NCBI RefSeq assembly: GCF_003990045.1
Contig: NZ_RZGZ01000002.1
Coordinates: 310,001-374,000, forward strand
Source of the DNA: Labedella endophytica
GTDB lineage: Bacteria; Actinomycetota; Actinomycetes; Actinomycetales; Microbacteriaceae
Length of the DNA stretch: 64,000 nucleotides
Direction: 5' to 3'
The notes below the pieces were generated by a model. It was given only the letters and a program-made list of their open reading frames with translations, did no database searches and was not told the DNA's origin. Made by a program: the position numbers and the translations under genes. Below are positions 25,283 through 34,655 of this stretch, in pieces; the first letter of the stretch is position 1; each line of letters opens with the position of its first letter.

Positions 25283-27412
25283 TCACCAGAGCAGGCGAAG
25301 AGCCCCGAGTTCGTGGACCGGCAGCAGCGTGACGACGGCCGACCCGTCGGAGACCTGGATGGCCACCTCCGCGAAACGTCCGTTCTCGACCGACTGCGCC
25401 CGTAGGGCGTCCGGGTCGACCGTGTGCCCCGCCGCGGTGGACAGCCGATCGAGATCGACCGTCACCTCGACGCCGAGGAGCGGCGTGACCGCGCGCTGCT
25501 GACCTCGCATGGCCATGGGATCGGTGAGGTTCGCGAAGGCGAACACGAACGACTCGTCGTCGACCCACGCGGCGGCATCGATCAGTCCGTCACCGTGGAC
25601 CTCGACGAGCGCCCCACCGTCGAGCGCGGCACGGAGCACGTTCCGCAGCAGCGTCAAGTGATCGCCGAGAAGCGTCTCCTGGTACAGCTCCGCGATGTTG
25701 AAGGCCACGACGTGGATCGTGCCTGCCGTGCTCTCAGAACGGAGGGACGGGGCGAGGGGGGAGCTGAAGACCGCGGGGTCGACGGCCTCGCCGCGCGGAT
25801 AGACCTCCTCCATCGGGAGGTCGGGGTGGTCGGGCACGAACCTCCAGTGCACCGCGACGCCGTCGGTCGGCTCGTAACGAGCCAATCGCGTGCCGCCGAT
25901 GATCCGGTCGGCACCGTCGAAGCCCGCGTCGAGGCCGCCGTCGGCCGTCCGCTGCACGTAGTTGTTGCGCACGACGCCTGCGGAGAGGTCCCCGAGGGAT
26001 GCTCCCGTCAGCTCGGTCACGAGGCGGATACCGCCGTCGATGCGTGGCCCCGGGCCCGTCACGACGAGATCTCCGCCCCGTTCGACGAAGGCTCGAAGGG
26101 CCGCCGCGGACCGGGCGCTCACCTCGTCGACCTCGGGGAGGACGACGACGCGGGTCTCGGGCAGGCCGAGACGATGGAGCCCCCGCTCCCCCACGAATTC
26201 GAACGGGACCCGCAGCTCGACGAGCGCCTGGTACATCCCGGCGGACGCCCGGCGCGTGCGGTCGTCGGCGAACGAACCGTCGACGTCCCACACGCATACC
26301 TCGGCCACCGGGCGCGCCTCCTGCCAGGTCGACCCGATCTCCCGGTGGAGGGCGAAGGCGCGTTCCACGGCCGGCACCCAGCGGGTGTCGTGGATGCGGG
26401 CGGCGAATTTCGTGAACCAGGGAAAAGCCCCGTGCACGAAGCCGTCGACGATCCAGCCAACGGTCTCCTGCCCGGCGTTGACCGAGTCCTTCCAGCGGTA
26501 CCCGTGCGACTCGGGGCCGACCGAGGTGATGAGTCCGACGGGCTTGTCGGGATGGACGGCGCGGGTGCGCTTGGCGTCACGGCCCGCGGCCCACTGCGTC
26601 TCACCCTCGTTGCGCGCCTGGTGGTCGACGAGGAAGAACGGGACGTGATTCCGCGCGACGTCGTCGCGCAGTTCTCCGGCGGCGAAGGAACCGAGGTTGG
26701 GGATGAAACGCACGGCGGGTTTCACGTCGCGGACCGCGGCGTCCCAGTGCGCGACGAGGTCGCTGAGACGCTCCCGCCGCCACCCCCGGTAGGCTCGCCA
26801 GGCCTCCCCGTCGGCTGCGTCGCGGGACGTCGGGAGGGAGAAGCCGCTCGCGGCCCGGAAGAGCCCCTCGGCCGTCTCCGTGTAGGCGGGCCCGTGGCCC
26901 TGCCACCGGTTCGCGAAGACCGCGTCGATGTCGTACGTCGCCGTGATCTCGCGGGCGACCTCGGTCGTGAACTCCCAGTTGTACTCGCCGTAGGCGTCGG
27001 TGACGAACGTCCCCGGGTGCGCCCAGTGCTCCTGGAGGGCCCCGTCCTCGGTTCGCGCGATCCACTCCGGGTGCGCGTCCCGCACGTCCCGGTGCACTGC
27101 ATGCGGATCGACACGCGCCATGACGACCATGTCGCGGCTGCGAGCCAGGTCGACGATCTCGCCGAGCAGGTCGCGGTTCCCGAGATGGACGCTGCGGTAA
27201 TGCAGCGGGATGGCGGTGGGATAGAAGGCGATGTACCCGCCGGCGCTGATGCAGATCGCCGTCGACGCCGTCCGGTCGATGATGTCGGCCCAGGCGTCGA
27301 TGTCGACGTGCAGCGGGTCGTCCTCCACGAAGGTGAGCTGCGTCCACCGCTGGTCGCCACTGAACCATGGGATCGTCTCGCCGCCGGTCGAGAGGGTCTG
27401 TGTCGTCGTCAT
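25283..27412 (-). CDS. Putative glycoside hydrolase, GHL6-like, first paralogue
   Basis: The 709-residue protein has no signal peptide and so is probably cytoplasmic. Its N-terminal half reads as a TIM-barrel sugar hydrolase: ICISAGGYIAFYPTAIP, DMVVMARVDPHAVH, GEYNWEFTTEVAREI, DAVFANRWQGHG. The middle part (VWDVDGSFADDRT, VVVLPEVDEVSARSAAALRA) looks like the glutaminase-like beta-galactosidase trimerisation domain, and a small beta domain ends it. This matches the hypothetical glycosyl hydrolase 6 (GHL6) type, whose substrates are not established. Its ATG overlaps the permease stop in ATGA, tying it to sugar import. A paralogue lies at 31620-33752. Confidence 0.72.
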   Translation of the reverse strand: MTTTQTLSTGGETIPWFSGDQRWTQLTFVEDDPLHVDIDAWADIIDRTASTAICISAGGYIAFYPTAIPLHYRSVHLGNRDLLGEIVDLARSRDMVVMARVDPHAVHRDVRDAHPEWIARTEDGALQEHWAHPGTFVTDAYGEYNWEFTTEVAREITATYDIDAVFANRWQGHGPAYTETAEGLFRAASGFSLPTSRDAADGEAWRAYRGWRRERLSDLVAHWDAAVRDVKPAVRFIPNLGSFAAGELRDDVARNHVPFFLVDHQARNEGETQWAAGRDAKRTRAVHPDKPVGLITSVGPESHGYRWKDSVNAGQETVGWIVDGFVHGAFPWFTKFAARIHDTRWVPAVERAFALHREIGSTWQEARPVAEVCVWDVDGSFADDRTRRASAGMYQALVELRVPFEFVGERGLHRLGLPETRVVVLPEVDEVSARSAAALRAFVERGGDLVVTGPGPRIDGGIRLVTELTGASLGDLSAGVVRNNYVQRTADGGLDAGFDGADRIIGGTRLARYEPTDGVAVHWRFVPDHPDLPMEEVYPRGEAVDPAVFSSPLAPSLRSESTAGTIHVVAFNIAELYQETLLGDHLTLLRNVLRAALDGGALVEVHGDGLIDAAAWVDDESFVFAFANLTDPMAMRGQQRAVTPLLGVEVTVDLDRLSTAAGHTVDPDALRAQSVENGRFAEVAIQVSDGSAVVTLLPVHELGALRLLW

Positions 27413-28323
27413 TTGATTCCCGTCGTGGCGATGCCCTTGATGATGTATTTCTGGGCGAAGAGGAAGAACAGCAGGATGGGGATGAGGGAGACGAGCGACA
27501 TCGCGAACATGATGCCGATTCCGCTCTGCGTCTCCGAGTCCACGAGCGATTTGAGCGCGACCGGCACCGTGTAGAGCTTCGTCTTCGTGAGGTAGAGCAG
27601 TGGCCCGAAGTAGTCGTTCCACGTCCAGATGAAGGTGAAGATCGTGGTCGTGATGAGGGCCGGCTGCATGAGCGGCAGGATGATCGACCAGAAGATCCGG
27701 AACGGGCCGGCCCCGTCGAGCATGGCCGCGTGGTCGAGCTCGCGCGGCAGGGTCCGGATGAACTGCACCATGAGGAAGATGAAGACCGCATCGGTGGCGA
27801 GGAACTTCGGGATGAGCAGCGGAGCGTACGTGTTCACCCAGCCCATCTCGGCGAACAAGATGTACTGCGGGATGACGAGCACGTGGAACGGCAGCATCAT
27901 CGTGAGCAGCGTGAGCCCGAAGTACAGCTTGCTCGCCCGGAAGTTCAACCGAGCGAGGGCGTACGCGGTCAGCGCACACGAGAACAGGTTGCCCACGATG
28001 GATCCGACCGCGACGACCCCCGAGTTGATGAGGAACGTCGTGAACGGCGTGCCGAGCGAGTCCCACCCTCCCGTGTAGTTCTCGAGGGTCACCTCGCTCG
28101 GGAAGAGGCCCGTCTGCGTGAGGATCAGGTTGCTCGGCTTGAACGAGCTCACGATCATCCAGATGAGCGGGTAGAGCATGAGCAGCGCGAACAGCACGAG
28201 GAACGCGTGTCGCGTGATCCGCCGTCCGCGACCGGTGCCCGCCCGCCGCCGACGCGGGGCCGGCTCGAGGGGCTTCCCCGCAGCGGCGGTCGCCTGGACG
28301 TCTCTGTCGAGGATGGCCATCAT
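27409..28323 (-). CDS. ABC sugar transporter permease (MalG type)
   Basis: The 304-residue protein has six predicted transmembrane helices and the binding-protein-dependent permease loop DHAAMLDGAGPFRIFWSIIL, followed by PLMQPALITTTIF. It pairs with the upstream permease to form the membrane channel of a CUT1 carbohydrate importer. The first of two consecutive ATGs (28323) overlaps the preceding stop in ATGA, and its own stop overlaps the next start in ATGA. No ATPase gene is present, so a shared MsmK/MsiK-type ATPase elsewhere is expected. Confidence 0.95.
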   Translation of the reverse strand: MMAILDRDVQATAAAGKPLEPAPRRRRAGTGRGRRITRHAFLVLFALLMLYPLIWMIVSSFKPSNLILTQTGLFPSEVTLENYTGGWDSLGTPFTTFLINSGVVAVGSIVGNLFSCALTAYALARLNFRASKLYFGLTLLTMMLPFHVLVIPQYILFAEMGWVNTYAPLLIPKFLATDAVFIFLMVQFIRTLPRELDHAAMLDGAGPFRIFWSIILPLMQPALITTTIFTFIWTWNDYFGPLLYLTKTKLYTVPVALKSLVDSETQSGIGIMFAMSLVSLIPILLFFLFAQKYIIKGIATTGIK

Positions 28324-29309
28324 TCGTCTCCGTAATGCACCCAGCGACGGGATGCGATGAAGTTGAGCGCCGTCGCGAGAGCGATGACGAGCAGGAGCAC
28401 CCACGCCATGGCGGCCGCGTAGCCCATGTCGAAGTTCACGAAGCCCTCCTGGTAGATGTAGAGCGTGTAGAACAGGGTCGAGTCGAGCGGTCCACCCGTG
28501 CCCCCGCTCACCACGTGCGCGGGCGTGAACGCCTGGAAGGCGCCGATCATCTGCAGGATGAGGTTGAGGAAGATGATCGGGGTGAGGAGCGGGATGGTGA
28601 TCGAGAAGAACCGCCGCACCTTCCCGGCGCCGTCGACCTCCGCCGCCTCGTAGAGCTCCTCGGGGATCTGCCTCAGGCCGGCGAGGAAGATCACCATGGG
28701 CGACCCGAACGTCCACACGTTGAGGATGATGAGCGTCCACAGCGCCGTATCGGGGTTCTGGAGCCAGCTGTCCGCCTCGATCCCGATGAGGCCGAGGCCC
28801 TCGTTCACGAGACCCGAGTCTCCGAAGAGCTGCTGCCAGAGGATCGCGATCGCGACGCTGCCGCCGAGGAGCGACGGGAGATAGAAGCCGCTGCGGTAGA
28901 TCGCGAGCCCGCGAATGCCCTTGTCGAGGATCATCGCGAGGAACAGGGCGAAGATCAGCTGCAGCGGCACGGACACCACGACGTAGGTGAGGGTGACGCC
29001 CACCGATGCCCAGTACCGGTCGTCCTCCATCATGCGGGTGAAGTTGTCGAAGCCGATGAACTCGGGGGCCGAGAGGAGGTCGTAGTCGGTGAACGCGAGA
29101 ATCGCCGATGCGATCAGCGGACCGGCGGTCACGACGATCATCCCGATCATCCACGGGAGGAGGAAGATGTGCGCGACCCAGCCCTGACGGAGAGAGGTCG
29201 GCTTGCGGTTGCCCGCCTTCCGCCCCGTGACGATGCTCTCCGTGTCCGGTGGTGGCGCCTGTGGCGCGTTCTCCCCCGCGCCGCGGGAGCGTCTGTTGAG
29301 GAGGGTCAT
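28320..29309 (-). CDS. ABC sugar transporter permease (MalF type)
   Basis: The 329-residue protein has a disordered N-terminus, then six transmembrane helices starting at HIFLLPWMIGMIVVTAGPLI. The permease signature is EELYEAAEVDGAGKVRRFFS, then ITIPLLTPIIFLNLI. It is the first permease of a CUT1 importer. The start (29309) overlaps the binding-protein stop in TGATG, and the end overlaps the second permease in ATGA, so the three are translationally coupled. Confidence 0.95.
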   Translation of the reverse strand: MTLLNRRSRGAGENAPQAPPPDTESIVTGRKAGNRKPTSLRQGWVAHIFLLPWMIGMIVVTAGPLIASAILAFTDYDLLSAPEFIGFDNFTRMMEDDRYWASVGVTLTYVVVSVPLQLIFALFLAMILDKGIRGLAIYRSGFYLPSLLGGSVAIAILWQQLFGDSGLVNEGLGLIGIEADSWLQNPDTALWTLIILNVWTFGSPMVIFLAGLRQIPEELYEAAEVDGAGKVRRFFSITIPLLTPIIFLNLILQMIGAFQAFTPAHVVSGGTGGPLDSTLFYTLYIYQEGFVNFDMGYAAAMAWVLLLVIALATALNFIASRRWVHYGDE

Positions 29310-30619
29310 CAGGCTGTCTCGATCTCGGCCGTAACGGCATCGACGAAGTTGGACGCGGCGTCGGAGACCGACCGGTCGCCCAGGGTGACGGCCTCGAGCT
29401 CGCGGACGAACATCGTCCGCCAATTGCCCGATCCGGCGGGAGCCTCGAACCGGTCTCGACGCTCGGTCGCGGCGATCTCCCGCGTGATGGCGATGACCTT
29501 CTTCTCCACCTCCGTCGCCTCGGGCTCGTACTCGTCGAGGAGCGACGTGTTCGGCGGGGCTCCCGCCGAGAGCCCGACGAGCTTGAGCAACTCGAGGGAG
29601 TTCAGGTTGAAGCTCATGAGTTCGCCGGCGGCGTCCACCCGGTCGTCCTCCGCGCGGGCGTACATGGCGAACCGGCTGTAGTACACGAAGTGGTAGCCGG
29701 CTGCGGCATCGGCGAAGGCGGGGATGTCGCGCTGGTCGAACGTGTAGTCCGGGAAGGCGAGCGCCTCGTCGACGATGTGGTTGCTGTTCGCGAAGGTCGC
29801 GAGCACCTTATTGCCCGTGAGCGACCATGAGGCCTCGATGCCGTCCTGCTCGCTCACGGTCGTCGTCGCCCCGGCCTTGCGGAGCGTCTCCCACCAGTCG
29901 ATCCATTCGGCGACCGTGTCCACGCTCGCACCGAGCTTCCCGTCCTTCGTCCAGAGGTCCTCGCCGTGCTGCCGGACGAACGACTCGAAGGGCATGTCGT
30001 GGTAAGGACCGTACGTCGTGCCCTTCCGGCCGTTCGCGTTGTCCTTCGTGTAGTCGATGAGGAATTCGGAGAGCGCCTCCCATGTGAGGTCCTCGGGGAG
30101 GGTGACGCCGTCCTCCTCCATGAACGTCGAGTTGTAGCGGAGCACGGGGCTGAACATCGACTTGGGGAGGGTGTCGAGCACGCCGTCGAGCCGGAACGAG
30201 TCGATCTCCGCCGCGGAGAACGCGCTCAGGTCGAGCGTTTCGATGCCCTCGAGGTCGCGGTAGATCGACGCATCACGGTACGTCAGGACGGCAGGAGACG
30301 GGATCCAGAAGACCTCCGGCACGTCGCGAGCGGCCATCTGCGTGGTCATGCGCTCCTGGAACGCGTTGTAGTCCCCGAACTCCGGCTCGACGGTGATGTT
30401 CTCGTTCTGCTGCCCGAAGCTGTCGAGCCCGGCGAGGTAGGCCTTCTGCCGATCGGCGCCTCCCCACCAGGCGAAGCGGACGGTGGTGGTCCCGGTCCCG
30501 CCGGATCCCCCTCCGATAGAACATCCGGCGAGCGCGAAGGCGCCTACCGTGATCGCGCCGACGCCGGCGTAGGTGAGGAAGTTCCGACGGCTGACGTCCT
30601 GCAGAGTGGATTTCGACAT
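29309..30619 (-). CDS. ABC sugar transporter substrate-binding lipoprotein with Tat signal
   Basis: The 436-residue protein has a twin-arginine signal (SRRNFLTYAGVGAITVG) ending in an LAGC lipobox, so it is exported by Tat and anchored outside. The mature part is a type 1 sugar-binding fold (VRFAWWGGADRQKAYLAGLD; NITVEPEFGDYNAFQERMTT; KVLATFANSNHIVDEALAFP). Aromatic and acidic residues are common, as in oligosaccharide binders. AAGGA precedes the ATG and a LacI-type operator lies 17-28 bases upstream, so this is the likely first gene of the transporter operon. Confidence 0.92.
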   Translation of the reverse strand: MSKSTLQDVSRRNFLTYAGVGAITVGAFALAGCSIGGGSGGTGTTTVRFAWWGGADRQKAYLAGLDSFGQQNENITVEPEFGDYNAFQERMTTQMAARDVPEVFWIPSPAVLTYRDASIYRDLEGIETLDLSAFSAAEIDSFRLDGVLDTLPKSMFSPVLRYNSTFMEEDGVTLPEDLTWEALSEFLIDYTKDNANGRKGTTYGPYHDMPFESFVRQHGEDLWTKDGKLGASVDTVAEWIDWWETLRKAGATTTVSEQDGIEASWSLTGNKVLATFANSNHIVDEALAFPDYTFDQRDIPAFADAAAGYHFVYYSRFAMYARAEDDRVDAAGELMSFNLNSLELLKLVGLSAGAPPNTSLLDEYEPEATEVEKKVIAITREIAATERRDRFEAPAGSGNWRTMFVRELEAVTLGDRSVSDAASNFVDAVTAEIETA

Positions 30620-30635
30620 GGTGTCCTTCTTTCGA

Positions 30636-30647
30636 TACGACGTTGTA
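30636..30647. promoter_or_regulatory. Candidate LacI-type operator before the transporter operon
   Basis: TACGACGTTGTA is an imperfect palindrome (10 of 12 positions match its reverse complement). Its centre, ACGT within RCGACGTTGT, resembles the ACAACGTTGT sites of many actinobacterial LacI regulators. It lies in the 69-base gap between the dehydrogenase stop and the binding-protein start, at the likely transcription start. Confidence 0.5.
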
Positions 30648-30688
30648 CGAGTGATGACGATGTGGTGGTGCGGGTGGGGTGGTGATGC

Positions 30689-31627
30689 TCAGGCGAGGGC
30701 GACGAGGTCTACGCGATTGACGAGGGGTTCGCCCTCGACCCTCCTGCGCAGGTTGTCCAGGAAGATCTCCGTGCCGCGAGCGGCGGTGGCGGCGGTCGTC
30801 GCACCGTTGTGCGGCGTGACGACGACGTTCTCGAGGGACCAGAACGGTGAGTCGGCGGGCAACGGCTCCGTCGCGTGGGCGTCGAGCCCAGCTGCGGCGA
30901 CCCCTCCCGATCGCAGCGCGTCGAGGAGGTCGTCGTCGACGACGATCCCCCCACGGGAGACCACGACGACCGTCGCCCCGGGGCGCAGAGCCGACAGGAC
31001 CGACTGATCGATCGCGCCCCGCGTGTGCGTCGTGAGCGGGGCTGCCACGACGAGCACGTCGCAGCGGGCGGCGAATTCGAGCATCTCGTCCGGCGCGTAC
31101 ATGCGGTCGATGTCGGGAGTCGATCGGCCGACGGTCCGTCGGAGGCCGACGACCGTCATCCCGAAGGCGCGCGCTCGAGGCGCGAGGGCCTCGCCGATGT
31201 TCCCGAAGCCGTAGACGCCGAGGGTCTTCCCGAAGAGTTCCCCGTGGGTGAAGCGGTCCCAGCGGGCCGAGCGGGCGGAGTCGAACCAGCGGGTGGCACC
31301 ACGATCGAGCAGAAGAGCGAGGAGGAGGGCGTGCTCGGCGAGGGGAACCGCTCCATTGCCGGCTGACGAGGTCACGGTGATATCGGTCGCTCGGAGCCGC
31401 GGACCCACGTCGGATTCCACGCCGGCAGCCCAGGAGTGCACCCAGGACAACGATGCGGCGGCATCGACGGCGGCGTCGGGGACGCGCCCCGCGACGATCG
31501 TCACAGACGGGTCGATCGTCGTCGCACCGTCGTCGTCGTCGAACACCACGACGTCGGGGAACTCCGCGCGGATCCGGGAGCGGACGATCTCGCCCTCTCC
31601 TCCCCGGACCAGCACGACCTCACTCAT
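30689..31627 (-). CDS. D-2-hydroxyacid dehydrogenase (hydroxypyruvate/glyoxylate reductase-like)
   Basis: The 312-residue protein has the NAD(P) motif GVYGFGNIGEALAPRARAFG and the catalytic Arg in VVSRGGIVVDDDLLDALRSG. The Glu lies in HATEPLPADSPFW and the His in TPHNGATT, so the Arg-Glu-His set of the family is complete. It would reduce a 2-oxo acid, such as hydroxypyruvate, to the D-hydroxy acid. It overlaps the upstream hydrolase gene by 8 bases and belongs to the same operon. The exact substrate is not readable, but the neighbouring hydroxypyruvate-isomerase and tartronate-semialdehyde-reductase homologues favour a C3 or C4 oxo acid. Confidence 0.88.
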   Translation of the reverse strand: MSEVVLVRGGEGEIVRSRIRAEFPDVVVFDDDDGATTIDPSVTIVAGRVPDAAVDAAASLSWVHSWAAGVESDVGPRLRATDITVTSSAGNGAVPLAEHALLLALLLDRGATRWFDSARSARWDRFTHGELFGKTLGVYGFGNIGEALAPRARAFGMTVVGLRRTVGRSTPDIDRMYAPDEMLEFAARCDVLVVAAPLTTHTRGAIDQSVLSALRPGATVVVVSRGGIVVDDDLLDALRSGGVAAAGLDAHATEPLPADSPFWSLENVVVTPHNGATTAATAARGTEIFLDNLRRRVEGEPLVNRVDLVALA

Positions 31628-33752
31628 GGCGACCCTCCTCGTCGTGCGCCGGACCGATGACGACCACGGCGGCGTCCGCGATCTCCGGGATCTCCACGAC
31701 GAGATCCGCTCCGTCGGTCCGGACGGTCGCCGGGAGCTCGTGACCCGAACCGGTGCCGGCCGAGGACTCCACTCCAGGTGCGAGGACGCGGATCTCCTCC
31801 GCTCCCCCGGCCGCGCTCCCCGGGAAGCGGAGCGTCGTGCCGTGGACAGGAACCGACGGCCCCATGCTGTTACGGCGCTGGCCTGACTGGTTCAGGAGGT
31901 GGACGACGAGACCTGCCCGCGAGCGTCCGACGGACACCTCGACATGCTCGCTCGTGTCCACTGTCACGGTTCCATCCTGTCCGACGGCCTCCGCGACGAC
32001 GTCGACGGCGAGGTCGCGGATGGATGTGAGACCGAGCTCGCGGTAGGCCGCACCCACCGTCCACGGGATCTGGACGGCGTACCCGTGGCCGTGTCGCGCG
32101 ATCGCGCAGCCGACCTCGGTGCCGACGACGTGTCCATAGGCCTTCTCTGGCGGCCCGTAGGGAGCGGCGGCGATGATCCGGTGCCGCTGTTCCGTGTCCG
32201 GGCGCCAGGAGAGGGTGTGCACACGCCCGCGGAGCGGGACGAGTGTCGAGCCCTCGATGACCGGGGACTCGACGACCTGAACATAGGAAGACTTGAGCGC
32301 GTCGGCATCGGCCTCGACCGCGAGCTGGGTCTCGCCAGGCAGCCACGGTGTGGTCGATCCGTCCGCGCGGATACCCGAACGACCCGTCGCCACGACGCGT
32401 CCCCCGGCCTCGACGAACGCACCGAGCGCGCGTTCCGCCGCCGCGTCGAGCTCGATGAGGTCGGGCAGAACGACAACCCGGAATCGCTCCAGCGGAACCA
32501 CGGAGAGGGCCTCCGCGGGGACGACGTCGGCGGCGACGTGGCGTTCGAGGAGACCGGAGAACAGTCCACGGAACTCGGAGACGGACGCGGCGTGCGTCTC
32601 CCCGGTCGCCGCGAGCGGGTCGGGCCGGACGATCCCGACGTCGGCGGCAGGGAGCAGTCCGTCGTAGATCGCGGCATTGTCACGATGGAACCGCGTGACG
32701 GTGCGGGCGGCCGGGAGGCACGCGTAGTCGATGCCTCCGGTGGGACCCATGATGTAGGTCGATGGGTTGGCGCCCCGCGAGATGGCCTGAAGGAGGTACT
32801 GCGAGAACATCTCGGGCTGTTCGCTCGCCATCCGGTAGGGCATGTCGACGAAGGCGACGGCGTTCACGAGCACCGGCTTCTCGGGCTGCGACACCCGGAA
32901 GGCGCTCACCGATTCGCTCGTCGCGTGGGGCCAGAGAGCCCGTCCGAGAGCATTGTTCGCCTCGTGGAAGAGGATGTCGGCGGAACGGCCGAGGATCAGT
33001 CCGGCATCCGGCGCCCGATCCGCGATGTGGGAGCGGATGGTGTCCGTGAGGCGGTCGATCGTGCGGGCAGTGAACTGCTTCCACTCCAGGTAGCCGTCAT
33101 CGCCGGCGAACGACGGCAACGAGGCGCGTCCCGTCTCCGCGGTGAAAGCCTCGGCGCACGCGTCGCAGTGGCAGACGCCGTGGACCGTGCCACCGTAGTC
33201 CACCTCGTTGAAGCCGAACCAGTTGAAGAAGAATCCGTCCACCGGGTACCGGTCGAGGACCTCGTCGAGGATGTCGAGGGTGCGTTCCTGGTAGTAGCCG
33301 GCGCTCGGGCACACGCTCACGAGGCCCTCGTAGGTCTGTCGTTGTCCGCTCGGTGAGCGGAAGCACCATTCCGGGTGGTCGTCCGCGACGCGGGCGTCCA
33401 CCTTGGAGAAGTCCATCCGGGCGAGCAGCCGCGTGTCGCGTGCATGCGCCGCCATGACGGCGTCGCCCACGAGATCGCCGCCGGGTCGCTCGTCGAGCAG
33501 CGGGTTCCGGGTCTGGAACGGGAGGGACGTCGGGTAGTGCGAGAGGATGCCGCCGACGTTCAGCAGCCAGACACCCGCCCCGTGGTCCTCGACCGCGTCG
33601 AGCACGGTCTCGACGTCGAGGAGCGCGTCGATCTCGCGGAGGTTGGTCTGGAACATGTCGAAGGGCCGGTCCCACCATCCGGGCCGGACCGCGGCGGAGG
33701 CCATGCCAGCGGTAGCGGGCAGGACGGTCGGTCGTTCGCTCGTGGCGGTCAT
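31620..33752 (-). CDS. Putative glycoside hydrolase, GHL6-like, second paralogue
   Basis: The 710-residue cytoplasmic protein is laid out like the product at 25283-27412 but diverged. It has GVWLLNVGGILSHYPTSLPF, RLLARMDFSKVDARVADDHP and VDGFFFNWFGFNEVDYGG, with a Cys cluster, HGVCHCDACAEAF, that resembles the metal-binding loop of GH42-like enzymes. The central RFRVVVLPDLIELDAAAERA is the trimerisation-domain core, followed by a beta-rich tail. The first paralogue lacks the Cys cluster, so the pair may act on different linkages. It overlaps the genes on both sides (ATGA at 33749-33752; 8 bases at 31620-31627). Confidence 0.72.
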   Translation of the reverse strand: MTATSERPTVLPATAGMASAAVRPGWWDRPFDMFQTNLREIDALLDVETVLDAVEDHGAGVWLLNVGGILSHYPTSLPFQTRNPLLDERPGGDLVGDAVMAAHARDTRLLARMDFSKVDARVADDHPEWCFRSPSGQRQTYEGLVSVCPSAGYYQERTLDILDEVLDRYPVDGFFFNWFGFNEVDYGGTVHGVCHCDACAEAFTAETGRASLPSFAGDDGYLEWKQFTARTIDRLTDTIRSHIADRAPDAGLILGRSADILFHEANNALGRALWPHATSESVSAFRVSQPEKPVLVNAVAFVDMPYRMASEQPEMFSQYLLQAISRGANPSTYIMGPTGGIDYACLPAARTVTRFHRDNAAIYDGLLPAADVGIVRPDPLAATGETHAASVSEFRGLFSGLLERHVAADVVPAEALSVVPLERFRVVVLPDLIELDAAAERALGAFVEAGGRVVATGRSGIRADGSTTPWLPGETQLAVEADADALKSSYVQVVESPVIEGSTLVPLRGRVHTLSWRPDTEQRHRIIAAAPYGPPEKAYGHVVGTEVGCAIARHGHGYAVQIPWTVGAAYRELGLTSIRDLAVDVVAEAVGQDGTVTVDTSEHVEVSVGRSRAGLVVHLLNQSGQRRNSMGPSVPVHGTTLRFPGSAAGGAEEIRVLAPGVESSAGTGSGHELPATVRTDGADLVVEIPEIADAAVVVIGPAHDEEGRHE

Positions 33753-34633
33753 GCGTCCACCCGGCCGTTCAGGACGCGCGCGAGCTCGACGAGGGCCGAG
33801 TGATCGGACGCGCCGCTCCCCCGGGCGATGACCGATCTCATCAGCTGGGAAACGAGCCCGGTCGCAGGGAGGCCGACGCCGCCGGTGCGAGCCGACGCCT
33901 CGACGATCGCGAGATCCTTGGCGTGGAGCTCCGCACGGAATCCGGGGCGGAAGTCCCCGGCGAGCACGGAGTCGCTCTTGCGCTCGAGTACGGTGCTGCC
34001 GCCGAGTCCCTTCCGAATCACGGAGAGCGCGGTCTCGACGTCGACGGACTGCGCCTCGAGGAAGACGACGGCCTCCGCGAGCGCCTGGAGGTGCAGGGCG
34101 ACGACCAGCTGGTTGGCGGCCTTCACGACCTGGCCCGCTCCGCTCGGTCCCACATGCACGACGGAGGCCCCGACCGCGTCGAGGACGGACCGCCAGCGCT
34201 CGAGGGTCTCCGGGTCGCCACCGACCATGATCGACAGGGCTCCCTCCCTGGCCCCCGCCTCGCCCCCGGAGACGGGCGCATCGAGGGCTCCGTGGCCGGC
34301 CGAGACGAACGCGGAGGCGATCTTTCGGGCGACCTCCGGACGGATCGTCGACGCATCGATGTAGTCGGCCCCGTCCGGGATGTGGGTGAGAATGCCGTCA
34401 TCGCCGAGAGCGACCTCCTCGACGTCGGGCGAGTCCGGGAGCATCGTGATGACGAGATCGGCGTGCGCGACGGCCTCGGCCACCGAGTCCACGACCGACA
34501 GCCCGGCGTCTCGAGCGGCCGAGCGGCTCGCCTCACCGCGACTGAAGCCGTTGACGGTGTGTCCGGCGGCGGCGAGATTCGCCACCATCGGGCGTCCCAT
34601 GACGCCGAGTCCCACGAATCCGATGGTCGCCAT
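33749..34633 (-). CDS. glxR: Beta-hydroxyacid dehydrogenase, tartronate semialdehyde reductase-like
   Basis: The 294-residue protein has the family N-terminus IGFVGLGVMGRPMVANLAAA, the substrate loop DAPVSGGEAGAREGALSIMV and the catalytic Lys in GAGQVVKAANQLVVALHLQA. This is the GarR/GlxR/3-hydroxyisobutyrate dehydrogenase group. The likely reaction is tartronate semialdehyde plus NAD(P)H to D-glycerate, or oxidation of a related hydroxy acid; L-threonate dehydrogenase (LtnD) is a close alternative. It is the first gene of the left-going operon and is divergent from the hydroxypyruvate-isomerase-like gene. Confidence 0.85.
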   Translation of the reverse strand: MATIGFVGLGVMGRPMVANLAAAGHTVNGFSRGEASRSAARDAGLSVVDSVAEAVAHADLVITMLPDSPDVEEVALGDDGILTHIPDGADYIDASTIRPEVARKIASAFVSAGHGALDAPVSGGEAGAREGALSIMVGGDPETLERWRSVLDAVGASVVHVGPSGAGQVVKAANQLVVALHLQALAEAVVFLEAQSVDVETALSVIRKGLGGSTVLERKSDSVLAGDFRPGFRAELHAKDLAIVEASARTGGVGLPATGLVSQLMRSVIARGSGASDHSALVELARVLNGRVDA

Positions 34634-34655
34634 CGTCTCTCCTTCTGCGTGAATT

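Noticed and set aside
25424-27574. A 716-residue plus-strand open frame
   Set aside because: It lies exactly opposite the GHL6-like hydrolase, is a low-complexity Arg/Asp/Val sequence and has no family motif. It is an antisense shadow in GC-rich DNA.
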